DNA from: a gamma proteobacterium HIMB55
Lineage (GTDB): Bacteria > Pseudomonadota > Gammaproteobacteria > Pseudomonadales > Halieaceae
DNA: 64,000 nucleotides
Reading direction: 5' to 3'
Assembly: GCA_000227505.4 (NCBI GenBank)
Contig: AGIF02000001.1
Coordinates: 454,035-518,034 of the forward strand
The notes under the pieces are model-generated. The model did not search any database, had not been told where the DNA came from, and was given only the letters and a program-made list of their open reading frames with translations. A program made the position numbers and the translations under genes. This document shows, piece by piece, positions 22,940 through 31,950 of this stretch (positions within the stretch are counted from its first letter, which is position 1; each line of letters starts with the position of its first letter).

Positions 22940-23727
22940 TTATTTCAGACAGAAATAAATTTATTTTTATCCACATCCCTAAGTGCGCAGGCACCAGCGT
23001 GAGGTCACGTATTGAACACCTTGATGATCGCAACGGTGCTTATTCCTCTCGGTTAGATGAACATCCTGAATTGGGGTTGTTGAATTACGTTCACATTCCT
23101 TTACAAACGCTGAAAGATCAATTTCCTAACGAGTACGTTTGCGTCGAGACTTACCGCAGCATGGCTGTAATGCGAGATCCTTCTGCGCGTTTCGTATCCT
23201 CAGTTTCTCAGTACTGCAATCGTTACAGCGACATGGAAATGCGCAACCACAACATCAAAACTTTGCGTAAGCAGGTAGATAAGCTAATCGATGCAATCGA
23301 GGAGCAAGAGGTTTTAAATCCCGGAGGTCGACTCCCGGCCAAACTCATTCATTTTCAAAGGCAGCATCACTTCACACACCTCGATGGTGCTCAAGTAGTT
23401 CAAAATATCGTGGATATCTCTCAGATCGAGAGCGTACTTGTGGATTTATTGGGAACGTCGGAGCTGAGAGAGAATGACTCGGTCAAAGCAAACGAGAGTC
23501 GCGTCTATCGTAATCAGAGCCTCAGGATTCTCGCTTCCAGCGTGAAGGCCGCTGCACCGGGTTTACATCGAATGCTCACACCCAGGGTGAGTGCTTGGAT
23601 GGCAGAACGCGTTCATGCTCCTCTCAAAGATCAATTCGCAGCGGTGTTTGAGGATGTGAAAGTACGTGACTTCATCGCGCGATATTACGATTTCGACGAA
23701 ATTTTGTTGAACGAGATCACTAGTTAA
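22936..23727 (+). CDS. Sulfotransferase family 2-like protein
   Basis: ATG 22936 overlaps the flippase stop and gives about 263 residues. FIFIHIPKCAGTSVRSR near the N-terminus is the loop that grips the 5'-phosphosulfate of PAPS, and MAVMRDPSARFVSSV contains the Arg/Ser contacts to its 3'-phosphate. Enzymes of this kind transfer sulfate to hydroxyls of carbohydrates. As the last gene of the polysaccharide operon it probably sulfates the glycan or its precursor. No PAPS synthesis genes are in view. The family is clear; the acceptor is inferred. Confidence 0.85.
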   Translation: MIISDRNKFIFIHIPKCAGTSVRSRIEHLDDRNGAYSSRLDEHPELGLLNYVHIPLQTLKDQFPNEYVCVETYRSMAVMRDPSARFVSSVSQYCNRYSDMEMRNHNIKTLRKQVDKLIDAIEEQEVLNPGGRLPAKLIHFQRQHHFTHLDGAQVVQNIVDISQIESVLVDLLGTSELRENDSVKANESRVYRNQSLRILASSVKAAAPGLHRMLTPRVSAWMAERVHAPLKDQFAAVFEDVKVRDFIARYYDFDEILLNEITS

Positions 23728-23829
23728 GGTTTATTTGCGGCGTTTGTGACACACAGTCGAAAGAATAGTTGTCATAAAAGAGTTTTCTTACTAGCCTAAC
23801 TAAAAATTGATTCTCTTAGAGGTAGACCA

Positions 23830-24186
23830 ATGAAAATTAAAGCGGCAATCGGTGCAATCGCTCTAACCACTTCTGTCAGCGTTTCCGCTGCCGTAGTGCC
23901 TTTTGATACAACAGTTGTCCGTACTCTCATCTCCGAGAACTACGGTGAGTGCATGTTCCAGCCTGGTACTGCGCCTTCATCAAAAGGACTCGCTTGCCGA
24001 GACCAGTGGATCACCGCTGACTGCGCGGGCTCATTGGGTGGATCAAAAAGCCTTGGTAAGACAAAGTTTGATTCAATTCTTTTGTCTGAGCTGACTGGCG
24101 GCACCGTGCGTGTTCGCGTTGATGATTCAAAGAAGATCAACGGCTTTTGCTTCCTAGAGCAGGTTCAAACAGTACCTTCTGAATAA
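23830..24186 (+). CDS. Small exported protein with four cysteines, unknown
   Basis: I do not recognise this 118-residue protein. A Sec signal peptide is evident (MKIKAAIGAIALTTSVSVSA, cleavage after SA near residue 20), preceded by a good AGAGGT ribosome site. The mature part of about 98 residues has four cysteines (in GECMF, GLACRD, ADCAGS and GFCFLE), consistent with two periplasmic disulfides. It sits between the sulfotransferase and a repeat protein, with a possible weak promoter (TTGTCA at 23769 and TAGCCT 17 bases later). Function unknown. Confidence 0.75.
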   Translation: MKIKAAIGAIALTTSVSVSAAVVPFDTTVVRTLISENYGECMFQPGTAPSSKGLACRDQWITADCAGSLGGSKSLGKTKFDSILLSELTGGTVRVRVDDSKKINGFCFLEQVQTVPSE

Positions 24187-24200
24187 GAACACACGTGTTC
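24187..24200. repeat. Short inverted repeat between small exported genes
   Basis: GAACAC-AC-GTGTTC is a perfect six-base inverted repeat just after the 118-residue gene. No T tract follows, so it may be an operator or mRNA end rather than a terminator. Confidence 0.4.
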
Positions 24201-24230
24201 TAGGACACGGTATTCAAGGAAACAGAACTG

Positions 24231-24758
24231 TTGAAAGCTCGTAAAGTGTTAATAGGCGCTGCAATTGCAGTGCCTTTTGCGTTATGGATTATTCTTTTCT
24301 CGGAAGATGAACGGTCGGACACTATTTCGCAAGGTGGTGTCGGCAGCGAGCCAATACAATCTGTGAAAGCCCGGGAAACAGTTGTTCCATCTGACAACCC
24401 AGACATGAAGTCGACTGCTGCGAGAGAGCTAGAGGTGCAACCGGTTTTAGATCAAACATCAGACTTGATCTCGATTGGTGAGTACATCGACCCCGACAGA
24501 GGGGCAGACTTAAGCCAGTCGATTGCGACGATCGAAATTGGCGAGTACATCGACCCAGACCGTGGCGCTGATTACAGTGAGCCGTCAAACCCCATTGAAA
24601 TTGGCGAGTATATTGACCCTGACCGTGGTGCTGTACTCGAGGTAAACCCCTTAGAGGTGCTGAGCATTGGTGCCTTCATTGACCCAGACAGCTTATCTGT
24701 TACCAACTCTCAAGAGACGGTTGAAGTAGGTGAGTATGTCGATCCCGATCGCGATTGA
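24231..24758 (+). CDS. Membrane-anchored protein with IGEYIDPDRG repeats
   Basis: This is a 175-residue protein of unknown function. It starts at TTG 24231 (AAGGA 10 bases upstream), with a short positive tip, a hydrophobic anchor at residues about 6-23, then a low-complexity acidic stretch. The C-terminal half carries five copies of the motif (I/V)G(E/A)(Y/F)(I/V)DPD, beginning at residues 82, 103, 124, 146 and 166, spaced 20-22 residues apart. The fourth copy is degenerate (IGAFIDPDS). The protein should face the periplasm. It may be partnered with the 118-residue exported protein 44 bases upstream. I know of no named family with this repeat. Confidence 0.72.
   Translation: MKARKVLIGAAIAVPFALWIILFSEDERSDTISQGGVGSEPIQSVKARETVVPSDNPDMKSTAARELEVQPVLDQTSDLISIGEYIDPDRGADLSQSIATIEIGEYIDPDRGADYSEPSNPIEIGEYIDPDRGAVLEVNPLEVLSIGAFIDPDSLSVTNSQETVEVGEYVDPDRD
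24474..24755 (+). repeat. Five imperfect ~63-base coding repeats
   Basis: These are the DNA copies of the IGEYIDPDRG units. Codon choice differs between copies at third positions (for example GGT/GGC, ATC/ATT) while the peptide core is kept. That points to selection on the peptide rather than recent slippage. Confidence 0.75.
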
Positions 24759-24848
24759 TTCCTCCCGTCCCACTGCGTCTTAGCCCTATTAACTGCCTCA
24801 GTATTATGCGCGGGTGGCTCAACTTTGATTGACGCAAATGGGCAGCCA

Positions 24849-25265
24849 ATGAAAACCAACGCCGAAATCGTCAGAGAAGCCTGCCACGTGGTCTGGACCG
24901 AAGGTCAGATTGATCGGGTGGAAGAGTTTTACGCTCAAGACTTTTCTGCTGACTACGCCTTCACCGACTGGGGCTCCGGAATTGAAGGGGTCAAAGCACT
25001 GGCCGCTAGCGTTCGGGTAGGACTTCCCGATTACCGCGAGGAGATAAAACTTATTATCGACGGCGGTGAATACATTGTCGTGGAGCTGCTAATCGAGGGC
25101 ACGCATACCGGCCCAATGAATGGCATGGAGCCCACAGGCAGAGCGGTAGCCTTCCGGGACGTGACGATTCTTCGTCTGCGCGACGGTAAGATCATCGAGC
25201 AACGCGGTCTTTCAGACTACCTGACCATGTTTCAGCAGCTAGGTGTCATTCCCGAGATGGGCTGA
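24849..25265 (+). CDS. SnoaL-like / NTF2-fold ester cyclase-type protein
   Basis: The protein is about 138 residues from ATG 24849 (a TTG at 24825 is possible). The pattern VREACHVVWTEGQIDRVEEFYAQDF, then GLPDYREEIKLII, and GTHTGPMNGMEPTGRAV is that of the SnoaL polyketide-cyclase-like family with a cone-shaped NTF2 fold. Members include cyclases, isomerases and many proteins without known activity. There is no signal peptide. It stands alone between small genes and shows no pathway context. Substrate unknown. Confidence 0.8.
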   Translation: MKTNAEIVREACHVVWTEGQIDRVEEFYAQDFSADYAFTDWGSGIEGVKALAASVRVGLPDYREEIKLIIDGGEYIVVELLIEGTHTGPMNGMEPTGRAVAFRDVTILRLRDGKIIEQRGLSDYLTMFQQLGVIPEMG

Positions 25266-25313
25266 ACCACTACAGGCGTACACATCTCTCAAACCCTGCA
25301 CTAGCATTTCAAC

Positions 25314-25949
25314 ATGATGCCTTTGGAAGCTTTTGAAAAATACCACCCGCTGTTTGTCGAGGGTATGGGCGGCTACGACACACGCGATCCCGAGCAGATT
25401 GCTGATGTCGTTGTGACTTCGGTGACAGCGCACTGGGTACAAAATTCACCAAGCAAGCCGCCATTACTGATAATTCAGGGCGATCCACTGGAGCCCAAAG
25501 GGATTTCAGCTATTACACCTATTGTTGCCGAGACCCTGCAGTTGAAGCGCGGCTTGATCGTACTCGACCAGGACTTAGCCGATTACCACTCGCCAAATGC
25601 TGATCGCGATAATGTGATTTTAGAGACTCGCTATTCCGAGGCGGCGGCGTTTATTGAGGGCCACCGACCCGGAACGGTTGCGAAGATCGAAGACGCCGTT
25701 GATGCGCTTCTCGTAGAAAAAAACCAGAAGCGCGCCTCGCTTGGTAAAGCCCCAATGGCCGATTACTACCGAATTTTTGCGCTGTTGCAGGAAGTCTCAA
25801 AAGCCGCGTTTGCAGCTTTGTGTGGCGAGCTCACTTTGGTGCACACGAGTCGCGAGATCGGTGAATTCTCGGTAACGAGTTTCGGTCAATTGGGGTTGGA
25901 CCTAGGCCTGATTAGTGCAGCGAATGTTGCACCATTCTTAGATCCGTAA
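25314..25949 (+). CDS. Conserved-looking hypothetical protein, 211 residues
   Basis: I do not recognise this protein. It is probably soluble and cytosolic, with no signal or membrane segment. The middle has PPLLIIQGDPLEPKGISAITPIVAETL and LIVLDQDLADYHSPNADRDNVI, a strand-then-acidic pattern that may be an alpha/beta domain. The C-terminal third is helical. Start codons ATG ATG at 25314/25317 are both possible. It is followed by a convergent pair of genes, so it ends its transcription unit. Function unknown. Confidence 0.65.
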   Translation: MMPLEAFEKYHPLFVEGMGGYDTRDPEQIADVVVTSVTAHWVQNSPSKPPLLIIQGDPLEPKGISAITPIVAETLQLKRGLIVLDQDLADYHSPNADRDNVILETRYSEAAAFIEGHRPGTVAKIEDAVDALLVEKNQKRASLGKAPMADYYRIFALLQEVSKAAFAALCGELTLVHTSREIGEFSVTSFGQLGLDLGLISAANVAPFLDP

Positions 25950-26000
25950 ACCTGGCCATAAGTAATCCGCTTCAGTCTCAGCAACGGCTAAGATCATCGG

Positions 26001-27272
26001 CTAGCGATATCTCACCCCGCCCTTAATCACAGCCGCGGGCTCCTCGAGTAGTTCGATGTTCTCAAGCGGGTTGCCCTTAACCGCAACAAAATCCGCCGCA
26101 TACCCAGCCTCTATCTTGCCCACTTCATAGCCCCAGCCAATAACTTCAGCGGCTGTCATCGTGGCTGACTGAATTGCCTGTAGTGGTGTCATACCAAACC
26201 GGGTCATTCGCGAGAGCTGCTTGGCGTTCTGGCCGTGCGGATACACCCCTGCGTCTGTGCCATAAACAATCGTTGCGCCTGCTTCGACGGCTTTACGGAA
26301 GTTCGCGCGTTGTGTGGCACCCGTCTTGCGCTCTTTCTCGAGTGACTCCTCCAAAATGCCGGCACTGGCACCTTCGCCGAGAATGTACTCAGTCACGTAA
26401 ATATCCATCGACAGCGCGGCGTCGTTCTCGATAGCGAGGCGAATACCTTCATCGTCGATAAAGCTTGCGTGCTCGATCGTGTCAGCGCCTGCTTTCAGTG
26501 CATTGATAATGCCCTCTGAGCCGTGCGCGTGTGAGGCAACTTTTAGCCCGCGGCTGTGCGCTTCATCCACAAGAGCAGTGAGCTCCTCAAGTGTGTACTG
26601 CGGTGCACCCACTTTGGTGCCCTTAGACAGAACGCCGCCTGTGGAGCAAGTTTTGATGAGATCTGCGCCGTATTTGATGTTTCGTCTGACGGCAGCACGT
26701 GCTGCCCAGGGTCCGTCGGCGACGCCTTCGCCAGTGATGTTGTATTCAGGGGGGAGGAGGTTATTATCCGAGCAGTGCCCGCCCGTGATACCAATGGGCG
26801 GACCTGACACCAGCATGCGTGGACCGGGGATATCGCCTTCATTGATCGCGTCACGAAGCGCAACATCGCCAAACGATCCTGCACCTACATTACGCACGGT
26901 CGTAAACCCCGCCATCAAGGTCTGCTTTGCGTGAACGACGCCCAAAATAGCTCGACGCTCATCAGTCAGTTTTAGGCGCTCGTAACCGTGATAACCGCCT
27001 CCAGATGTCAGGTGCACGTGCATGTCGATTAAGCCAGGCATCAACGTGTGGCCCTGCAGATCAACCACCTCAACGCCCTTGGGGAGGCTAGTCGATGAAG
27101 CCGGCCCCACCTTTGCAATGCGGCCGTCATAGACCACAACCACATGATTCTTTAAAAGCTCACCATTAGTGACGTCGAGGATGTTTGCGCCCTTGATCAC
27201 CATCGACTGCGCCTGCACTTGAGTCGCTAGAGCGGCGGTTGCCAACAGTAGGAATCGATTAAATGCGTTCAT
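26001..27272 (-). CDS. Exported amidohydrolase (imidazolonepropionase/prolidase-like)
   Basis: This 423-residue enzyme has a signal peptide (FLLLATAALATQVQAQ). It shows the metal-dependent amidohydrolase layout: LQGHTLMPGLIDMHVHL with the HxH metal pair, ADLIKTCSTGG with the probable bridging lysine, VASHAHG, TIEHASFID and VYGTDAGVYPHG with the last aspartate. Relatives include periplasmic Xaa-Pro dipeptidases and carboxypeptidase-like Sgx enzymes acting on dipeptides or cyclic amides. It is followed on the same strand by nothing closer than the window's next plus-strand gene, and is preceded 26 bases upstream by the DUF1295 gene, probably in one unit. The substrate is uncertain. Confidence 0.88.
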   Translation of the reverse strand: MNAFNRFLLLATAALATQVQAQSMVIKGANILDVTNGELLKNHVVVVYDGRIAKVGPASSTSLPKGVEVVDLQGHTLMPGLIDMHVHLTSGGGYHGYERLKLTDERRAILGVVHAKQTLMAGFTTVRNVGAGSFGDVALRDAINEGDIPGPRMLVSGPPIGITGGHCSDNNLLPPEYNITGEGVADGPWAARAAVRRNIKYGADLIKTCSTGGVLSKGTKVGAPQYTLEELTALVDEAHSRGLKVASHAHGSEGIINALKAGADTIEHASFIDDEGIRLAIENDAALSMDIYVTEYILGEGASAGILEESLEKERKTGATQRANFRKAVEAGATIVYGTDAGVYPHGQNAKQLSRMTRFGMTPLQAIQSATMTAAEVIGWGYEVGKIEAGYAADFVAVKGNPLENIELLEEPAAVIKGGVRYR

Positions 27273-27298
27273 CTGAAATCTCCAATAAACCGGCGGGC

Positions 27299-28165
27299 CT
27301 ATAATTTTGGCGGAAGTGGCACAAAGCCTGACACACGCTTCATGTGCTCGCCATACTCGGGTCGGCGCGCGAGGCTGCGCTTATCGATCATTGGGATACT
27401 AGCCGCTAAGAACATAACCAACATGGCGATCGAGCCGGGTACCGTCCACCACCAGCTTTCGGGCACTGCGGCGACCCCAAAGAGGGCAAGACCGGCCCAG
27501 AACAGCCACTCACCAAAGTAGTTGGGGTGGCGCGAATATCCCCAGAGACCGGTTTTCATGATCTCGCCGTCTTTTCGGTGGTTGAGGAATCGGTGCAGCT
27601 GAATGTCGGCCACGAGCTCGATCATAATAGCCGTCGCAGTTACCGCCGCGGCAATGTAGTCGAGCCAGTTCAACGGCTGAGCATCCATGGCCACCGCTGC
27701 GTAAATTGGCAGACATGACACAAATACAATGACGGTGGGGAAGAGGTGAATCGCCGAGAAGTCAGCGATTGCATCCAGCTTGCCCGCGCCCTCTTTGATG
27801 GGTGCATAACGCCAATCTTCATGCTCAAGCCCGGGCCAGAAGGTTGCCCAGTTCGCAGTGAGGCGAATGCCCCACAGCCAAACAAGCGCAACCACAAGCC
27901 AGACTCGCGCACTATCGATACCGCTAGCGGTCGCCTCCACCGCCCAATACAGCGCAATAAGCGGCGGAATCACACTCCAATAGGCGTCGTAGAAGCTCGA
28001 GTTCTTGTAGAGACGACTGAAAATAAAGATCGCGATGGTTGCCGCGATATCAGCCCAGAACATATCCCAGATAGGACTTTGGCCCAGTGCCTCTAACGTT
28101 GCCCATGCAACACCGACGGTGACGATGTAGGCGAATGTAATGTGAGCTAAGCCTCGAAACTTCAT
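27299..28165 (-). CDS. DUF1295 membrane protein (steroid-reductase-like fold)
   Basis: This 288-residue integral membrane protein has about seven hydrophobic segments. Near the C-terminus it has GLWGYSRHPNYFGEWLFW, the HPNY signature of DUF1295 and of isoprenylcysteine methyltransferase/steroid 5-alpha-reductase-like folds. The motif suggests binding of NADPH or S-adenosylmethionine at the membrane. It is transcribed first in a two-gene minus-strand unit with the exported amidohydrolase, and diverges from the carotenoid oxygenase gene. Its reaction is not known. Confidence 0.82.
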   Translation of the reverse strand: MKFRGLAHITFAYIVTVGVAWATLEALGQSPIWDMFWADIAATIAIFIFSRLYKNSSFYDAYWSVIPPLIALYWAVEATASGIDSARVWLVVALVWLWGIRLTANWATFWPGLEHEDWRYAPIKEGAGKLDAIADFSAIHLFPTVIVFVSCLPIYAAVAMDAQPLNWLDYIAAAVTATAIMIELVADIQLHRFLNHRKDGEIMKTGLWGYSRHPNYFGEWLFWAGLALFGVAAVPESWWWTVPGSIAMLVMFLAASIPMIDKRSLARRPEYGEHMKRVSGFVPLPPKL

Positions 28166-28577
28166 GATGATGGCCTTTTTATTGTTTGTACGTTGTTTGC
28201 GTTATAGCTGAATAGCCCTTGAGTCCCATCCCACCGATCCGCCTGCTCGCCAATACAATTTAAGATCGGGCGACTAAGCCCAACTCGCTGCGGTTAGACG
28301 GCAGGTGGTAGGTAGGTGAATTCAGGTTAGCTACTTGGTGAGCTGCCCCAGTGCAATTCATTATCTCCAAAACGGAGAGTATCACGAGCGGATTTTTGGG
28401 TAGAGAAGGGGAGGTTATGGATTTAGTCGACTAGGGTGATGTTTTCTGAGGTACTCGATTAACGATCAGGACGATGCCTCAGGGTTGTCGTTACTTGCCT
28501 TGCACTGTGGACGCGGTAAGCTCGGGTCTCTTTAGATTTGAAGTGGCTTATGTCGTTAGCCGCACGAGGTGTTTGTC
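28166..28577. other. Divergent promoter region, no gene seen
   Basis: This 412-base region lies between the DUF1295 gene (minus) and the carotenoid-oxygenase gene (plus). It must carry both promoters. I see no gene, no clear paired -35/-10 boxes and no strong inverted repeat, only a ribosome site GAGG at 28566-28569 for the plus-strand gene. Confidence 0.5.
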
Positions 28578-30107
28578 ATGACAGCACATCAATCGCCAAA
28601 AGCTGCGCGTGCGCCGCTTGCTGAATTTCCTGTTAGCGATAAATGCTTGGGGTCCACGCCGCAGTTCGAAGACGCGCCTGCATGGATTTACAATCACGAC
28701 AACCCGTATCTTCACGGTGTTTATGCGCCGACCACGTGTGAGCTCGACAAAGACAAGTTAGAAGTCATCGGCGAGTTACCGAGCGACTTACGCGGCACTT
28801 ACTATCGCAATGGCGCCAACCCTGTCTTTGAACCCAAGAATCGCTATCACCCCTTCGACGGTGATGGCATGGTTCACGCACTTCATATTGGTGACGACGG
28901 TGCGCGTTACGTAAACCGATGGATTGAAACCCCGGCCTTTACCGACGAGGGTGCTGCCGGTGAGTCGGTCTCTCCTGGCGTCATGGGACCCTTTGATTAC
29001 AGCGTCTCCGAATTCGGCATCAAGGACACATCCAACACCGATATCTTTTGCTTGAACGGTGACCTCGTGAGCCTCTGGTACAACGCAGGTAACCCAATCG
29101 CGCTTGACCCAACGACGCTGGAGACCCGCAAGGCCTTCCATTTGGATGGTCGCAACAAGCCCAAGATGTCCGCGCACTCGAAGGTTGATTGGCGGACGGG
29201 TGAGCTCTTGTATTTCGATTACAACGACACTCCACCTTACATGACCTATGGTGTGGCCAACGCCAAGGGCGAAGTGGTGCATGAAGTGCCGATTGACTTA
29301 CCGGGCGCGCGATTACCTCACGATATTGGCTTCACGCAAAACTACACTGTGTTGCACGACTTGCCGTTTTTCCATGACCTCGACGTCCTGAAAAACCACA
29401 AGCTGCGCGTGTTGACCTTCCATCGAGACATCCCAACGCGCTTTGGGCTGATTCCGAGATTTGGTGAGAGCAACACGATCCGGTGGTTCGACTGCGAGCC
29501 TTGTTACATCCTCCATGTCTCAAACTGCTGGGAAGAGGGCGACTGGGTCATCATGGACGGCTGTCGCTCGGTAAACCCCATGCCCAAGGCTTACGGCGAC
29601 GAAGGTGAGTTATCGCACATGCTGGCTTACATGCGGCTGGAGGCGAACAACTACCGCTGGCGCTTCAATCTGGTCACAGGCGAAGTGCGCGAAGGGGACA
29701 TCGACGATCTCAATACTGAGTTCAACAAGACCAACCCGCTTTATGGGGGGCAGAAGAGCCGATACGCCTACCACCAATACATCCCGACACATGAAGAGGG
29801 TGGTTACACCCTGCGCTTCACGGGCCTCGTGAAGTATGACAACGAGACTGGCAAGAGCTGGCGCCATAACTATGGTGCCGGGGTGCTCGGTAGCGAAGCC
29901 GTGTATGCACCCAAAGTCGGTGCGACCTCAGAAAGTGAAGAGGACGACGGGTACGTTGTGAACTTTGTGCATGACACCAAGGACTGGAGCTCGTGGTTTT
30001 GTGTTTTTGATGCCAAAGATATCGAGCAAGGACCCATCGCCAAGGTCAGACTCCCGGGTAGAGTCCCCGCGGGCTTCCACGCCACATGGGCGCCGGAGAC
30101 TCGATAG
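28578..30107 (+). CDS. Carotenoid-cleavage / lignostilbene-type oxygenase (RPE65 family)
   Basis: This 509-residue enzyme starts at ATG 28578 (GAGG 8 bases upstream). The seven-blade propeller family is shown by four iron-binding histidines in the right order: His200 (SAHSKVD), His248 (LPHDIGF), His313 (ILHVSN) and His501 (GFHATW). The EPxxRYHPFDGDGMVH and YRNGANP blocks near the N-terminus also match. Such enzymes cut a C=C bond with O2 in carotenoids or stilbenes in the cytosol. A Rieske oxygenase follows 225 bases later, so an aromatic (stilbene-like) substrate should be considered as well as an apocarotenoid. Confidence 0.93.
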   Translation: MTAHQSPKAARAPLAEFPVSDKCLGSTPQFEDAPAWIYNHDNPYLHGVYAPTTCELDKDKLEVIGELPSDLRGTYYRNGANPVFEPKNRYHPFDGDGMVHALHIGDDGARYVNRWIETPAFTDEGAAGESVSPGVMGPFDYSVSEFGIKDTSNTDIFCLNGDLVSLWYNAGNPIALDPTTLETRKAFHLDGRNKPKMSAHSKVDWRTGELLYFDYNDTPPYMTYGVANAKGEVVHEVPIDLPGARLPHDIGFTQNYTVLHDLPFFHDLDVLKNHKLRVLTFHRDIPTRFGLIPRFGESNTIRWFDCEPCYILHVSNCWEEGDWVIMDGCRSVNPMPKAYGDEGELSHMLAYMRLEANNYRWRFNLVTGEVREGDIDDLNTEFNKTNPLYGGQKSRYAYHQYIPTHEEGGYTLRFTGLVKYDNETGKSWRHNYGAGVLGSEAVYAPKVGATSESEEDDGYVVNFVHDTKDWSSWFCVFDAKDIEQGPIAKVRLPGRVPAGFHATWAPETR

Positions 30108-30332
30108 GGGTTTGAGAGCAGCGTCTGAGAGAGGCCTTTGAGAGAGGCGTCTGAATAGAGGCCCGCTCGGTGAAGGCGTCAGGATGGGGTTACTCCCTAG
30201 AACACCCGTGCTGAACGGGAGATAAAAACCAGCTGCAGATTCCAAAATGCATGAATTGGTCTGGTAAAACGAAGCACACGAACAGAGCGGTAAACGAAGA
30301 ACCAAAAGCAATAAGAAAGTAGGAGGCCCACG

Positions 30333-31598
30333 ATGGAACACGCCTTACAAGTCAGAATTCTCAAAGAGTTACTTGAGCAAATAGAGACTGGCAAAAATGT
30401 GGACGCTGGCGTCCAGTACAAAATGAACACCGACGTCTATGTTTGTCCCGAGACAGCGGCGAAAGAGCACGAGGTGTTCTTTCAAAACCATCCTCAGCTA
30501 ATCGGTCTCTCTGGCGATCTCCCTGAACCTAACACCTGGTTCACAATTGATGACTTCGGTGTGCCGGTACTGGCCACGCGCGACAAAGACGGGAACTTCA
30601 AAGCGTTCTTGAACGCGTGTCGGCATCGAGGTGCGCGTTTGACCAAGGACACCCGGGGAAAAGGCAGTCGCTTTATCTGCCCGTTCCACGCGTGGACCTA
30701 TTCAACCTCAGGCGAGTTACTCGGTATCCCACAAAAAGATCATTTTGGTCCGCTTAATGACGCCTGTGATGGACTGATTCAGCTACCTGCGGTTGAGCAT
30801 AGAGGTATGTTGTGGGTGCACCCCAAGCCAGATGGCAAGCTTGATATTCAAGAGTTACTCGGCCCTTTGGACAAGGAAATCATCACCTATGATTTCCCGC
30901 GATGGGTGTACAGTGGCGAGACGGTTATCGAGATGAATCTCAACTGGAAGCTGGCGAACGATACCTTTGGTGAGACTTATCATTTCCAAAAACTACACAA
31001 GGACACCTTAGGTCAGCTCTTTCATGGCGATAACTTGAGTTATGAGGTCTTCGGACGGAATCACCGCTTCGTCTTTGCCAACAAAGGCATCGACATGCTG
31101 CGCGACGTGCCCGAGTCCGAGTGGACGTTGGACGCTTCAGCGAACCTGCTGTACTTCCTGTTCCCCAATGTTCAGATGAATATCGGCGGAAGTAACATCT
31201 CGCTGATTAAGATGTACCCGCACCCAACGGACCCAGGTAAATCACTGACGCGTATCAGTTTTTACTTCACCCCTGAAATGATTGAGCTGGCGGCTTCCGT
31301 AAAGGAAAACAGTGAGATTCAAGTCGTTGACGCGAGTAACGTTTACGACGAGATAGATCCCGACACGGCGCCCGGCGAGGAGGTCGCATTCACGCTTGAA
31401 GCTATTACCGAGGTGTTCTCAAGCACCATTGCTGACCAAGACTATGTGATGGGTGAGCAGCAACAAGCGGCCGCGCAAAGTGGTTTACTGCCTCATGTTT
31501 GGTTTGGTCGAAACGAGCCCGCGCTGCATCACTACCACAACACGTTCCGGGAAGCCTTGGGGATGCCACCACTCGATCCTGTTACTGCGACGGAGTAA
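30333..31598 (+). CDS. Rieske non-haem iron oxygenase, alpha subunit
   Basis: This 421-residue oxygenase has an excellent ribosome site, AGGAGG, 6 bases before the ATG. The [2Fe-2S] Rieske ligands are Cys96, His98, Cys116 and His119 (NACRHRGARL and CPFHAW). The catalytic iron site is in NDTFGETYHFQKLH, with Asp210, His217 and His222; the third ligand is probably an Asp in IADQDYVMGE. It hydroxylates or demethylates an aromatic or similar ring using electrons from a separate reductase. No ferredoxin, reductase or beta subunit is adjacent, so these must come from elsewhere. The substrate is unknown. Confidence 0.93.
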   Translation: MEHALQVRILKELLEQIETGKNVDAGVQYKMNTDVYVCPETAAKEHEVFFQNHPQLIGLSGDLPEPNTWFTIDDFGVPVLATRDKDGNFKAFLNACRHRGARLTKDTRGKGSRFICPFHAWTYSTSGELLGIPQKDHFGPLNDACDGLIQLPAVEHRGMLWVHPKPDGKLDIQELLGPLDKEIITYDFPRWVYSGETVIEMNLNWKLANDTFGETYHFQKLHKDTLGQLFHGDNLSYEVFGRNHRFVFANKGIDMLRDVPESEWTLDASANLLYFLFPNVQMNIGGSNISLIKMYPHPTDPGKSLTRISFYFTPEMIELAASVKENSEIQVVDASNVYDEIDPDTAPGEEVAFTLEAITEVFSSTIADQDYVMGEQQQAAAQSGLLPHVWFGRNEPALHHYHNTFREALGMPPLDPVTATE

Positions 31599-31950
31599 TT
31601 ACGAAGCTCATACGAACAAGCCTATTGATAAGCCATTTAAGTCCATCGTTTTCGGCCTATCGCTCGTTCTCTCGTCTGCGAATTTAACACTGCAGTACAT
31701 GGTTAGGCGTCGACGTTTTATGCCCTCTAACTCCGAGTTTAAGTAGCGCTATTCAAGCCCAGATTTTGAAATGTGACGTCCTCTAAAATTGTGACGAAAC
31801 TCCCTCCTCAAATGACACGACATGTGCCAAAAGAGACAAAAAAGACGGGATTGGCTCACAAATTTAATTAATTCTTTTGAGGGCTTAAAGCCACTCGGAC
31901 TTCGTCCGCTATCACTCACAGTGTTATCAATTTGTGGTGGATGTAGCGTG
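31599..31950 (+). other. Upstream region of the first giant protease
   Basis: This 352-base region is A/T-rich in the middle (about 31858-31880). It has a near-repeat GTGACG at about 31771 and 31791, and a small hairpin CGGAC-TTC-GTCCG near 31898. An in-frame ATG at 31822 exists, but the leader it adds does not look like protein. I see no separate gene. Confidence 0.45.

Noticed and set aside
24474-24755. CRISPR-like array at the regular repeats
   Set aside because: The repeats are coding, imperfect, and follow protein codons, without unique spacers or cas genes.
28788-29282. 164-residue antisense frame in the carotenoid oxygenase gene
   Set aside because: The sense strand has all four iron ligands and a strong start; the antisense frame shows no family features.
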